Positions 55,602 through 64,000 of a stretch of 64,000 nt of DNA are shown here, piece by piece; the stretch's first letter is position 1, and each line of letters starts with the position of its first letter. Both the position numbers and the translations under genes were made by a program. Under the pieces are notes generated by a model. It saw only the letters and a program-made list of their open reading frames with translations. It was not told the origin of the DNA and searched no databases. The stretch is from Pseudomonas sp. BGI-2 (lineage in GTDB: Bacteria; Pseudomonadota; Gammaproteobacteria; Pseudomonadales; Pseudomonadaceae), in NCBI RefSeq assembly GCF_004310295.1, contig NZ_SISB01000022.1:1-64000 (forward strand), written 5' to 3'.

Positions 55602-57833
55602 ATGAAAGCGTTCGGCAAAATCCTGGGTCTGGTACTTCTCGGGCTGTTGCTGATCATTGTGGCGCTGGGCTTTGCCCTGACCCACCTCTTTGATCCCAAC
55701 GACTATAAAAACGAGATTCGCCAGATTGCCCGCGACAAGGCCCACATCGAGCTGACGCTCAATGGCGATATCGGCTGGAGCCTGTTCCCGTGGCTGGGCC
55801 TGGAATTGCACGATGCCAGTGTCGCGACCCTGGCCAAGCCCACCGAGCCGTTCGCCGACTTGCAGATGCTCGGCCTGTCAGTGCGCGTGCTGCCGCTGCT
55901 GCGCCGCGAAGTGCAGATGAGTGATGTGCGCGTCGAAGGCCTGAACCTGCGCCTGAACCGCGACAAGGATGGCCACGGCAACTGGGAAGACATTGGCAAA
56001 GTCCCGGCGCCAGCCACCCCGGCCACCCCTCCAGCCACTCCTGGCGAACCTGCACCCGCGCCGGAAACCACCGCTCAGGTGGAAAAACCGGCCCAGCCGA
56101 TTCGCCTGGACATCGACAGCCTGACCGTCAACAACGCCCGCGTTGAATACAGCGACGAGAAGACCGGCAAGCAGTTCAGCGCCGAAAGCATCCAGCTGAG
56201 CACCGGCCCGGTCCACGATTCGACCAACATTCCGGTCAAACTCACTGCGTTCCTCGGCACCAACCAACCGGTCCTGCGGGTGCGCACCGAGCTGAATGGC
56301 GAGTTGCGTTTTGAACGCGCATTGCAGCGCTACAAATTCGAAGACATGAAACTCTCCGGCGAAGTCGCCGGCGATCCGCTGCAAGGCAAAACCATGACCT
56401 TCGCCGCCCAAGGCCAGTTGCTGCTGGATAAAGCCGCGAACGTCGCCGAATGGACCGGCATCAAGATCTCCGCCAACCAACTGCGCGCACTGGGCGAACT
56501 GAAGGTCAACGACCTCGACAAGACGCCGCAAATCAGCGGCGGTATTTCGATTGCTCAGTTTGACCTGGCGAAATTCGTCGACAGCATCGGCCAGAAACTC
56601 CCGGCCATGGCGGAAGGCAGCCTGAGCAAAGTCGAGCTGGTCAGCCGTCTAGCGGGCACGCCGACCAGCGTGTCGTTCGACAACATCAACCTGAAAGTCG
56701 ATGACAGCAGCTTCAGCGGCCGCATCGCCGTAGAGGACTTCGCCAAGCAATCGCTGCGCGCGACCCTCAAGGCTGACACCTTCAACGCCGATCGTTATCT
56801 GCCACCAAAATCCGCCGAGGCCAATAGCGCGACACAAGTGCGTCAGGCCGAAGTCGCCAGCACCGAAGCCGATGCCATGGCGGGCGCCGGCAGTACACCG
56901 CTGCCGAACGCACCGACCAAAACCGCGTGGAGCACTGAACGCCTGTTGCCGGTAGAACGCCTGAGCAAACTCGACGTGGACGCGGACCTGACCTTCGGCC
57001 TGCTGACCCTCGACAAACTGCCGATCCAGAACGCAGCACTCAAGGCCAACGGCCAGGGCGGCCTGCTGACCCTCCAGAACCTGCGCGGCGACCTCTACGG
57101 CGGCAACTTCGAAGCCAAGGGCATCCTGGACGTGCGCCAGGAAGTGCCGGCGCTGAGCATGCAGACGAGCATCACCAAAGTGCCTGTGGAAAAAATTCTC
57201 GAAAGACAAGGGAAAAATCCGCCGGTCAAAGGCCTGGTGACGCTCAACAGCGCGTTGACCGGCAGCGGCAATAGCCAGCAAGCACTGATCGATAGCCTCA
57301 ATGGCAACGCCAGTTTCGTCATCAACAACGGCGTGCTGCTAAATGCCAATCTCGAGCAACAGCTGTGCAAAGGCATCGCCACCCTGAACCGCAAATCCCT
57401 TAGCGGCGAGCCACGGGGCAAGGACACGCCATTCCAGGAGCTCAAGGGCAACCTGACCTTCCGTAACGGCGTGGCCAGCAACCCGGACCTGAAAGTGCGT
57501 ATCCCGGGCATGACCGTCAACGGTGACGGCGACGTCGACCTGCGGGTGCTGGGCATGGATTACCGCGTGGGCGTGATCGTCGAAGGCGACAAGAGCGACA
57601 TGCCGGACCCGGCCTGCCAGGTTGGCGAGAAGTTCATCGGCATTGAGTGGCCGCTGCGCTGCCGCGGCCCGCTGGAACTGGGCGCCAAGGCTTGCCGCCT
57701 CGATAACGAACGCATGGGCCAGGTCGCGAGCAAGCTGGCGGGCGAAAAAATCAGTGAAAAAATCGACGAGAAGCTTGGCGACAAGGTCAGCCCTGAACTG
57801 AAAAACGCGCTGAAGGGGCTGTTCAAGCGATGA
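55602..57833 (+). CDS. AsmA family protein
   Basis: A 743-residue envelope protein with one N-terminal transmembrane helix (ILGLVLLGLLLIIVALGFAL) and a long beta-rich periplasmic region. An AsmA N-terminal domain (HIELTLNGDIGWSLFPWLGLEL) and the C-terminal AsmA domain are present; a Pro/Thr-rich linker lies near residues 130-160. AsmA-like proteins bridge the inner and outer membranes for phospholipid transport. It overlaps mutY by four bases. Confidence 0.93.
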   Translation: MKAFGKILGLVLLGLLLIIVALGFALTHLFDPNDYKNEIRQIARDKAHIELTLNGDIGWSLFPWLGLELHDASVATLAKPTEPFADLQMLGLSVRVLPLLRREVQMSDVRVEGLNLRLNRDKDGHGNWEDIGKVPAPATPATPPATPGEPAPAPETTAQVEKPAQPIRLDIDSLTVNNARVEYSDEKTGKQFSAESIQLSTGPVHDSTNIPVKLTAFLGTNQPVLRVRTELNGELRFERALQRYKFEDMKLSGEVAGDPLQGKTMTFAAQGQLLLDKAANVAEWTGIKISANQLRALGELKVNDLDKTPQISGGISIAQFDLAKFVDSIGQKLPAMAEGSLSKVELVSRLAGTPTSVSFDNINLKVDDSSFSGRIAVEDFAKQSLRATLKADTFNADRYLPPKSAEANSATQVRQAEVASTEADAMAGAGSTPLPNAPTKTAWSTERLLPVERLSKLDVDADLTFGLLTLDKLPIQNAALKANGQGGLLTLQNLRGDLYGGNFEAKGILDVRQEVPALSMQTSITKVPVEKILERQGKNPPVKGLVTLNSALTGSGNSQQALIDSLNGNASFVINNGVLLNANLEQQLCKGIATLNRKSLSGEPRGKDTPFQELKGNLTFRNGVASNPDLKVRIPGMTVNGDGDVDLRVLGMDYRVGVIVEGDKSDMPDPACQVGEKFIGIEWPLRCRGPLELGAKACRLDNERMGQVASKLAGEKISEKIDEKLGDKVSPELKNALKGLFKR

Positions 57834-58897
57834 GAGCCGAGCAGTTTTCATCGGCGGTGCTGGACTGGTACGACCGCCACGGCCGCCACGATTTGCCTTG
57901 GCAACAAGGCATCACGCCGTATCGGGTGTGGGTCTCGGAAATCATGTTGCAGCAAACCCAGGTCAGCACCGTGCTGAATTACTTCGACCGCTTTATGGCC
58001 TCGCTACCGACGGTCGAAGCCCTGGCCGCTGCGCCGGAAGACGAAGTGCTGCACCTGTGGACCGGCCTCGGTTACTACACCCGCGCGCGCAATCTGCAGA
58101 AGACCGCGAAGATTGTCGTGGCCGAGTACGGCGGCGAGTTTCCGCGGGATGTCGAGAAGCTTGTCGACTTACCGGGCATCGGCCTGTCCACGGCCGGCGC
58201 CATCGCCAGCCTGAGCATGGGCCTGCGGGCGCCGATCCTCGACGGCAACGTCAAACGGGTCCTGGCGCGCTTTACTGCGCAAGAGGGTTATCCGGGGGAG
58301 CCGAAAGTCGCCAAACAGCTGTGGGCGAACGCTGAGCGCTTTACGCCCCATGATCGGGTCAACGCCTACACCCAGGCGATGATGGATCTGGGCGCCACAC
58401 TTTGTACCCGCAGCAAACCGAGCTGCCTGCTGTGTCCGCTGGAAAAGGACTGCGAAGCCCACATGCTCGGCCTGGAAACCCGCTACCCGATCCCAAAGCC
58501 GCGCAAAGCCGTGCCACAGAAGCGCACGTTGATGCCGATGCTCGCCAACGGCGAAGGCGCGATTCTGCTTTACCGCCGCCCTTCCACGGGCTTGTGGGGC
58601 GGTCTCTGGAGCCTGCCGGAACTCGACGACCTCGACGACCTGCAACACCTGGCCACGCAGCACTCCCTGGAACTGGGCACGCAACAAGCGCTGCCGAGCT
58701 TGGTGCACACCTTCAGCCATTTTCAGTTGTCCATCGAACCCTGGCTGGTTCAGGTCCAGGAGGCCGGCCATCACGTGGCCGAGGCCGACTGGCTCTGGTA
58801 TAACCTCGCCACCCCGCCGCGCCTGGGCCTTGCCGCCCCGGTCAAAACCTTGCTCGAACGCGCGGCCGCCGTATTGAACGCAGGAGAGTTGTCATGA
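57830..58897 (+). CDS. mutY: Adenine DNA glycosylase
   Basis: Removes adenine opposite 8-oxoguanine. 355 residues. The helix-hairpin-helix [14 protein letters not shown] leads to the catalytic Asp in [10 protein letters not shown]; the early Glu is in [12 protein letters not shown] 4Fe-4S cluster is formed by [17 protein letters not shown], and the C-terminal NUDIX-like domain holds [14 protein letters not shown]. It overlaps asmA and yggX by four bases each. Confidence 0.97.
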   Translation: MRAEQFSSAVLDWYDRHGRHDLPWQQGITPYRVWVSEIMLQQTQVSTVLNYFDRFMASLPTVEALAAAPEDEVLHLWTGLGYYTRARNLQKTAKIVVAEYGGEFPRDVEKLVDLPGIGLSTAGAIASLSMGLRAPILDGNVKRVLARFTAQEGYPGEPKVAKQLWANAERFTPHDRVNAYTQAMMDLGATLCTRSKPSCLLCPLEKDCEAHMLGLETRYPIPKPRKAVPQKRTLMPMLANGEGAILLYRRPSTGLWGGLWSLPELDDLDDLQHLATQHSLELGTQQALPSLVHTFSHFQLSIEPWLVQVQEAGHHVAEADWLWYNLATPPRLGLAAPVKTLLERAAAVLNAGELS

Positions 58898-59166
58898 CCC
58901 GCACCATCATGTGCCGCAAGTACAAAGAAGAATTGCCCGCCCTGGAGCGCGCTCCATTCCCGGGCGCAAAAGGTCAGGACATTTTTGACCACGTCTCGGC
59001 CAAGGCCTGGGCCGACTGGCAAAAACACCAGACCCTGCTGATCAACGAAAAACGCCTGAACATGATGAACGCCGAAGACCGCAAATACCTTCAGGGCGAG
59101 ATGGACAAGTTCTTTTCCGGCGAGGAATACGCCAAGGCTGACGGCTACGTTCCGCCAGCTGAATAA
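58894..59166 (+). CDS. yggX: Fe(2+)-trafficking/oxidative damage protection protein
   Basis: A 90-residue protein of the YggX family, with [22 protein letters not shown] split over its start (conserved Cys7) and [20 protein letters not shown] near 65. It helps protect iron-sulfur clusters. The mutY-yggX pair matches enteric and pseudomonad order and explains why MutY, an Fe-S enzyme, is next to it. Confidence 0.96.
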   Translation: MTRTIMCRKYKEELPALERAPFPGAKGQDIFDHVSAKAWADWQKHQTLLINEKRLNMMNAEDRKYLQGEMDKFFSGEEYAKADGYVPPAE

Positions 59167-59230
59167 TCCTGCTTTCTCGGGGGCCGGATCGTAAGCGACG
59201 GTAATAATTAAATATTTTTTGAAGACTTGC

Positions 59231-59267
59231 TTGACGACCCCCTGAAAAACCCGTTTAATGCGCCCCG
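59231..59267 (+). promoter_or_regulatory. Sigma-70 promoter of tRNA-Phe
   Basis: TTGACG at 59231-59236 and TTTAAT at 59254-59259 are separated by exactly 17 bases, followed by a GC-rich discriminator (GCGCCCCG), the pattern of stringently controlled tRNA promoters. The tRNA begins at 59270, leaving a very short 5' leader. Confidence 0.8.
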
Positions 59268-59269
59268 TT

Positions 59270-59345
59270 GCCCAGATAGCTCAGTCGGTAGAGCAGGGGA
59301 TTGAAAATCCCCGTGTCGGCGGTTCGATTCCGTCTCTGGGCACCA
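59270..59345 (+). tRNA. tRNA-Phe (GAA)
   Basis: A complete 76-base cloverleaf with encoded CCA. The acceptor stem is GCCCAGA/TCTGGGC, the D arm AGCTCAGTCGGTAGAGC, the anticodon stem GGGGA/TCCCC with loop TTGAAAA (anticodon GAA), and the T arm GTTCGATTC. It lies downstream of yggX with its own promoter. Confidence 0.98.
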
Positions 59346-59354
59346 AATACCGAA

Positions 59355-59385
59355 AACCCTGAATCGCAAGATTCAGGGTTTTTTT
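59355..59385 (+). terminator. Rho-independent terminator of tRNA-Phe
   Basis: AACCCTGAATC-GCAA-GATTCAGGGTT followed by a T-run, ten bases after the tRNA 3' end. Confidence 0.95.
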
Positions 59386-59671
59386 ATGCCTGGGATTTGA
59401 TAACGACAGCCCACCGCAGCGCAGATGCCGAAAAACAATCACGCTTTACTACTCGGGCACGATGATGGCACCGTGCTATGATTTTGCGCGCGCATGGAAT
59501 AAAGCCAACATTGATCCCGATGCTCCCGCATCCGAATCAGTCGATACAGGATAGAGACAGCGCAAGGAGTGCGTGCTTTTTACCCCTCCCCGCAAAACAC
59601 TGCCCTCCCCCTGCTCGACGACAGCTTTCCAGGCACGCCCCCTTCTCGAAAGCCCTGAACATGGAACAGTT
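59386..59671. other. Gap after tRNA-Phe with no supported gene
   Basis: Nearly 290 bases between the tRNA terminator and the DUF4234 gene. Composition changes from the flanks and short open frames occur, but I see no recognisable gene, no copy of the tRNA 3' end and no REP element. Confidence 0.6.
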
Positions 59672-60133
59672 ATGTCCGACATCAATGAACTGAAAGACAA
59701 GATCAACACCAAAACCTTGAACATGGTCCTGCTGTCGATTGCGACCGCCGGCATCTACTTGCTGTTGTGGTTGTACAAGAGCAACCAGAAGATCAACGAA
59801 ACGACGAAAATCAAAGTGGTCGACGACACTTACGTTGTTTGGATCGCCGTCTGCCTTGGCTGGAGCGGCATGTTGTCGAACCTGGGCGACGTGTTGTTCG
59901 ACTCACTTTCCGGCATTCTGCTGATCGCATTGAACGCGCTGTACGTCGTATGGGCCTTCAAGGCAAAAAATGCGCTGTCGGAATACGCCCTCAACGAGCA
60001 CAAAATCGACCTGCGCATGAACGGGTTCTATACCTTCTTCCTGAACATTTTCTACGTAAATTACTGCATCAACGACTTGCCTGAAGAGCAGCGCAAACAA
60101 CTGATCCTGCGCGGCCAGACGACGCAAGCCTGA
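59672..60133 (+). CDS. DUF4234 domain-containing membrane protein
   Basis: A 153-residue inner-membrane protein with about four hydrophobic segments (NMVLLSIATAGIYLLLWLYK, then around residues 50, 80 and 120). The opening, TLNMVLLSIATAGIYLLLWLY, is typical of DUF4234. It starts at ATG 59672 after GGAACA; the longer frame upstream is not supported. Function unknown. Confidence 0.82.
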   Translation: MSDINELKDKINTKTLNMVLLSIATAGIYLLLWLYKSNQKINETTKIKVVDDTYVVWIAVCLGWSGMLSNLGDVLFDSLSGILLIALNALYVVWAFKAKNALSEYALNEHKIDLRMNGFYTFFLNIFYVNYCINDLPEEQRKQLILRGQTTQA

Positions 60134-60170
60134 TCAACTGGCGAGGGGCAGTCTCGACAGACTGCCACCG

Positions 60171-60620
60171 TCACTCATCACCCTTCCAGTTGAACACCAG
60201 ATTACGCACGCCAGCGCTGCCGACATCTGTCGTGTCGCGCTTTTCCTCACCATTACGAGTGGCGACCACGGTGTACTTGCCAGCCGGTAACTGGACATAC
60301 ACCAGAGGCCCGGCCTGACTGAGTGTCAGCACTGATCGACCTTGAACACTCTGAATCACCAATTCAACATCCGGTACATATTTGCCCTCCGGCCCAATGG
60401 AAAAGGTCATGTGCAGGTTGTAGCCGGTCGTTTGCTGAATGGCCTTCGCCTCATCCTCGCCAATACCGCCGGACAAGTAGGAAATCCCGTTCTGTTCCTG
60501 CCGCTGAATCTGCACGCCTGAACTGTCGACGGGCTCGAGGCTGGCGGCAACTGACATTGCAGAAAACATCAGCACACCGACGGTGGCGATGGGCAACATT
60601 AGGAAATGGATGGACTTCAT
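60171..60620 (-). CDS. Small exported protein with carboxypeptidase-regulatory-like fold
   Basis: A 149-residue protein with a signal peptide (LMLPIATVGVLMFSAMSVAAS) and a beta-sandwich domain whose PLVYVQLPAGKYTVVATRNGEEKRDTTDVG segment resembles carboxypeptidase-regulatory/transthyretin-like repeats. No catalytic motif is visible. Function unknown. It converges with the DUF4234 gene. Confidence 0.78.
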   Translation of the reverse strand: MKSIHFLMLPIATVGVLMFSAMSVAASLEPVDSSGVQIQRQEQNGISYLSGGIGEDEAKAIQQTTGYNLHMTFSIGPEGKYVPDVELVIQSVQGRSVLTLSQAGPLVYVQLPAGKYTVVATRNGEEKRDTTDVGSAGVRNLVFNWKGDE

Positions 60621-60882
60621 GATGACGACTCCTGGGCTCCACAGCGCCCTCCTGGTCCTTCACTTTTGATTTCCCGGGCGACGGCCAAGTTTTAGATTGA
60701 TTCGGTCTTGAGCTCACCGCGAAATGGACTACGCCTTGTATTCTCCTGTCTGTGCTGCCGTCGGCATGCTCCTGCAAAACGAATCCGGCATTTCCTTCTG
60801 GCTTCCCAGACGCGCCCTGCATCTTCGCCCTGCCCTCTCTTGTCATTCTCTTTCGCCTGTTCCTCCAGCCGCGGAAGACTTC

Positions 60883-61942
60883 ATGAGCATTGTCAAAACC
60901 GAAAACACTCAAGACCCACAACTCGCCTCTCTCGTAGGCAACCTTGGCGAACTGATTCGTCAGGCGCGCCAGAAGGTGCTGCGAGCGGTCGATACCGTTC
61001 AGGTGCAAACGTGCTGGCAGATTGGACGGCACATTGTCGAGTTTGAGCAGGAGGGGGCACGACGGGCGGCATATGGGAAGCAATTGCTCGCAACGCTGGC
61101 GATGGTGCTGACATCGGAGTTTGGGGAGGGGTTCGATGAAACCAACTTACGGAAAATGCGACTGTTTTATCAGGCGTTTCCAATTCGAGACGCACTGCGT
61201 CTCGAATTGAGCTGGACCCACTATCGCAAGTTGCTACGAGTCGACAGTGACATGGCACGCAAGTGGTACATGGACGAAGCTGCCAACCAAAACTGGTCAA
61301 GCCGCGCTCTGGAACGCCAGATCAGCACTCTCTACTACGAACGCCTGCTTATGAGTCAGGACAAATCTGCCGTCATGACGGAAGCCATTACGAATATCCA
61401 GGCGATGAACGACAATCCCAGAGAGTTCGTCAGAGATCCCGTGATGCTGGAGTTTCTTGGTTTGCCCGATACCGGGGTGATACTGGAGACCGAGCTTGAA
61501 CAAGCACTCATCGAGCAACTTCAGGGCTTCCTGCTTGAGCTGGGAAAGGGTTTTGCCTTTATCGCTCGACAACAGCGAATAAGCACCGAAGGGCAGAGAC
61601 TTCTATATTGATCTGGTGTTCTACAACTACTTGCTGAATTGCTTTGTCATCTTCGACCTGAAGCGCGGCGAATTAACCCATCAGGATGTCGGACAGATGG
61701 ACATGTATGTACGCATGTACGACGACCTTAAGCGCAAAGACACAGACGGTCCGACCGTTGGCATCATTCTTTGCGCTCAAAAAAACGAGTCAGTGGTGCG
61801 TTACTCAGTATTACAGGGGAACGAACAACTGTTCGCCAGCAAATACAAACTAGTGCTGCCAAGCGAAGACGAACTTCGCGCTGAACTGGACCGGGAACGG
61901 GCGGCAATAGAAGAGCGCCTGCTCGATCAAATCCGCCTATAA
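60883..61942 (+). pseudogene. Frameshifted YhcG/DUF1016 PD-(D/E)XK nuclease family gene
   Basis: The N-terminal DUF1016 helical domain (LASLVGNLGELIRQARQ, TCWQIGRHIVEFEQEG) reads from 60883 to TGA at 61609-61611. The C-terminal PD-(D/E)XK core (FYNYLLNCFVIFDLKRGELTHQD) continues in the next frame to 61942. One extra G in the GGG at 61591-61593 accounts for it: removing it restores ISTEGRDFYIDLVFYNY, the family sequence. The catalytic Asp and the DLK motif lie after the shift, so the first product would lack the nuclease. Base composition is less GC-rich than the neighbours, suggesting acquisition. Confidence 0.87.
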
Positions 61943-62011
61943 ACACAGATGGATTGTCCACTGGCCGCACGAAGACTATCGTCGGCAACTACCCGAAAAG
62001 GCCAAACGTCG

Positions 62012-62986
62012 ATGAATTTGCAGGACATGCCTTCACTGGCACCGACTCAAATCGAATTGTCGCTGAGCACCGACACTGCTGGCGAGCCATTCAAGGAGCC
62101 TGCCGCAGACGGCTTCATCCTCGGCGGTTTCACCTGGCAGCACGCCGCTCAGGACATCGCGCGCTCGGTGGTTATCATCAACGCGGCCACCTCTGTTCGT
62201 TGCCGACACTATTCGCGCTTCGCCGACTACCTGTTCGCCAACGATTTCGATGTCATCACCTATGACTACCGCGGCATCGGTGAGTCGCGCCCGACGTCGC
62301 TGAAAGGGTTGGAGGCGTCATGGTCCGATTGGGGCGCGCTGGATTTCGAGGCGATGCTCAAGCGCGCGCAGCGCGAATTCCCCGGCCAACCCATCGACGT
62401 AGTCGGCCATAGCTTTGGAGGCTGTGCAGCGGGCCTGGGAGCGTCGGGGCATTTGATTCGGCACTTGGTGACGGTCGGCGCGCAATTCGCTTACTGGCGC
62501 GACTATGCGCCCGCCCATCGCTGGCGGATGTTTGGCAAATGGCATGTGGTGATGCCGTTGATGACCCTGCTGTACGGCTACTTCCCCGGGAAACGTCTCG
62601 GCTGGCTGGAGGACACTCCCGCCGGTGTGGTTCGCGACTGGAGCACGCCCACTGCGCGCTACGAAACACGGCCCAGCGGTCGCCTCATGCACGCAAAAAA
62701 CGGTCAGCTTCCCTTTTCCTCAGTCACCGCAAAAACCCTGGCCATCAGCATCAGCGATGATCCTTACGGTACGATCGCGGCCATTGAACGCCTGCTTGGC
62801 TACTTCACCGGCAGCACAAACACCCATCTGCGAATCGCCCCCGAAGACATCGGCGAAGAAGAAGTCGGACATTTCGCCTTTTTTCGCAGCGCATACCAAG
62901 CCACACTATGGCCCATTGCATTGTCCTGGTTGCAGACCGGCGAACTGGCCCCCGATACACCCGGGTGGCGAGTGCCACGCAACTGA
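62012..62986 (+). CDS. Serine alpha/beta hydrolase (COG4757-like)
   Basis: A 324-residue soluble hydrolase. The nucleophile elbow is VVGHSFGG (Ser134), the oxyanion region INAATSVRCRHY near 57, Asp in ISISDDPYG near 250 and His in EEVGHFAFFR near 289. This matches predicted alpha/beta hydrolases of COG4757. The start is ATG 62012. No specific substrate can be named. Confidence 0.87.
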   Translation: MNLQDMPSLAPTQIELSLSTDTAGEPFKEPAADGFILGGFTWQHAAQDIARSVVIINAATSVRCRHYSRFADYLFANDFDVITYDYRGIGESRPTSLKGLEASWSDWGALDFEAMLKRAQREFPGQPIDVVGHSFGGCAAGLGASGHLIRHLVTVGAQFAYWRDYAPAHRWRMFGKWHVVMPLMTLLYGYFPGKRLGWLEDTPAGVVRDWSTPTARYETRPSGRLMHAKNGQLPFSSVTAKTLAISISDDPYGTIAAIERLLGYFTGSTNTHLRIAPEDIGEEEVGHFAFFRSAYQATLWPIALSWLQTGELAPDTPGWRVPRN

Positions 62987-63024
62987 TCGACCCGCCCCTC
63001 TCATCGAATTACGGAACGACACCC

Positions 63025-63441
63025 ATGGCATCCGCCAACAAGCAGAACAAACGCGCCACCCGCGCGAAAGCCAAGGCCAAGCAGAACCGCACCCAGCGGG
63101 CCGCCGCGCCGGTCGAGCTGGACCCGAACGACGATCGCATCGATTTTGAATCGGTTGACCTCACCGACCTGTTCAAAGAAATGATCGATGCCGAAAAAAT
63201 CAGCCAACAAGCCATGTGTGCAGCTTTCCTCGAACACCCGCTGCTCGCGCTGGTGCTGGTGCAAGAAGGCGAAGAAACAGCTACAGACTTCATCATTGGC
63301 GCGCTGATCGAGTATCGCCAATGGTCCACCGAAGTCGACGAAGCCGGCGCCTTGGCCTGGATCGAGTCCCCAGCCTTCCAGGTTGATTACGTGGCGGCTT
63401 CCGAAGCCATCGCAGCCCAAAACCAACAGAAACCGAACTGA
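63025..63441 (+). CDS. Small protein of unknown function, paralogue 1
   Basis: A 138-residue protein with a very basic N-terminus (ASANKQNKRATRAKAKAKQNRTQR, Lys/Arg-rich) and an acidic helical body containing VDLTDLFKEMIDAEKISQQAM and LIEYRQWSTEVDEAGALAWIESPAFQVDY. The next gene is a clear paralogue. I do not recognise a named domain. It starts at ATG 63025, inside the longer frame. Confidence 0.8.
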   Translation: MASANKQNKRATRAKAKAKQNRTQRAAAPVELDPNDDRIDFESVDLTDLFKEMIDAEKISQQAMCAAFLEHPLLALVLVQEGEETATDFIIGALIEYRQWSTEVDEAGALAWIESPAFQVDYVAASEAIAAQNQQKPN

Positions 63442-63447
63442 GTTCCC

Positions 63448-63900
63448 ATGGCATCCCTGAACAAGCAGCAAAAACGCGCCAAACGCGCCAAGATCAAAGC
63501 CAAGCAAATCAACATTCACGGCCGAAAACCCGCCGCGCTGGACGATGACTTGGGCGAAATCGGCGAGCCGATCCCTGAGTACACCCTGGCGATGTTTAGC
63601 AAAATGCGCGACGCGGAAGCCACCAGCCGTAACGACATGCTGCTGACCCTGCTGTCGAACCTCGCCGAAATCATCAGCGACCATCCAGAACTGCTGGACA
63701 TGGAAAACGCCGACAACGAAGCCATGGCCGCTACTCACCTGGCCGCCGACATGCTGATCGACTACCGCATGTGGGCCGACGGCATGGACCGCGATGCCGC
63801 ACAGGCCTGGCTGACCGATCCGCAGTTCATCACTGATTTTGGCGATGCGCTGGATAGCTATCGTCAGTCGCTGGATGCGCAGGAAGAAAAGGGCGAATAA
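63448..63900 (+). CDS. Small protein of unknown function, paralogue 2
   Basis: A 150-residue paralogue of the upstream gene: basic start MASLNKQQKRAKRAKIKAKQ, then MFSKMRDAEATSRNDMLLTLL aligning with LFKEMIDAEKISQQAMCAAFL, and LIDYRMWADGMDRDAAQAWLTDPQFITDF aligning with LIEYRQWSTEVDEAGALAWIESPAFQVDY in the neighbour. Starts six bases after it, so the two are co-transcribed. Function unknown. Confidence 0.82.
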   Translation: MASLNKQQKRAKRAKIKAKQINIHGRKPAALDDDLGEIGEPIPEYTLAMFSKMRDAEATSRNDMLLTLLSNLAEIISDHPELLDMENADNEAMAATHLAADMLIDYRMWADGMDRDAAQAWLTDPQFITDFGDALDSYRQSLDAQEEKGE

Positions 63901-63918
63901 CCACTCGCCCTCGAATGC

Positions 63919-63958
63919 AAAAACGGCCGCTTGTCATCACTGACAGCGGCCGTTTTTT
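63919..63958. terminator. Bidirectional rho-independent terminator
   Basis: AACGGCCGC / GCGGCCGTT outer stem with an inner TGTCA/TGACA stem, flanked by an A-run and a T-run, 18 bases after the paralogue pair. Confidence 0.92.
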
Positions 63959-63978
63959 GCAAGCCTGAAAAACAACAA

Positions 63979-64000
63979 TCAGGCAGCAGCACCTTCCAGA
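63979..64000 (-). CDS. Possible 3' end of a minus-strand gene
   Basis: On the minus strand the last bases read LEGAAA followed by TGA at 63979-63981, right before the bidirectional terminator. A gene ending here is plausible, but the window stops too soon to identify it. Confidence 0.3.

Noticed and set aside
59346..64000. Genomic island integrated at tRNA-Phe
   Set aside because: No integrase gene and no duplicated tRNA 3' end were found before the window ends, so an island boundary cannot be supported.

Overview
The window is chromosomal DNA from a Pseudomonas, most likely of the P. fluorescens group. Four things point there: the gene content and order of the hut cluster (two histidase-like genes, a hutXWV ABC transporter and a cytosine-permease-type transporter next to hutU), the glnA - DUF4124 pair - ntrBC block, GC-rich codon use throughout, and a dense set of REP/REPIN repeats of the kind common in that group. 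No strain or species can be fixed from the sequence alone.

Layout. 159-17594 is a complete histidine-utilisation locus. On the minus strand it runs hutC-hutD, then hutU, an NCS1 permease (hutTu-like), hutX-hutW-hutV, a histidase-like gene (hutH1 type), the true histidase hutH, the permease hutT, hutI and hutG, followed by an orphan betaine/choline-type binding protein. hutF diverges on the plus strand. Together they take up histidine and urocanate and convert them via urocanate, imidazolone propionate, formiminoglutamate and formylglutamate to glutamate, ammonia and formate. A sigma-54 promoter with a HutC operator over the probable start site lies before hutU, a second HutC operator lies between hutC and hutF, and A-rich Crc/Hfq-type motifs precede two transporter genes.

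17724-34753 is mostly housekeeping: lipocalin, a small lipoprotein, a dCACHE chemoreceptor, a DUF924 protein, fbp, the DUF3999/DUF2339 membrane pair, glgP, a YkgJ-type cysteine-cluster protein, typA/bipA and thiI. 35084-40666 is nitrogen control: glnA with a strong sigma-54 promoter, two DUF4124 proteins, and ntrB-ntrC with an NtrC-type operator and a candidate sigma-54 promoter. 41190-49825 holds a small membrane protein facing trmL, secB-grxC-rhodanese, gpmI, envC-ctpA-yibQ and a solute-binding protein. 49904-52953 is hisB-hisH-DUF2164-hisA-hisF. Then come an OFA-family transporter, a PanZ-like protein, and the tightly overlapped asmA-mutY-yggX set followed by tRNA-Phe.

59346-64000, after the tRNA, looks more accessory: a DUF4234 protein, a small exported protein, a frameshifted YhcG/DUF1016 nuclease, an alpha/beta hydrolase and two tandem paralogous small proteins of unknown role.

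The most notable observations are: a histidase paralogue from which exactly the Ala-Ser-Gly that forms the MIO cofactor is missing; a 266-bp TA-flanked element with 32-bp perfect terminal inverted repeats and two internal hairpins; a three-copy imperfect tandem repeat between ntrC and its convergent neighbour; and REP/REPIN elements of three sequence families, three of them in intercistronic gaps of the hut operon.
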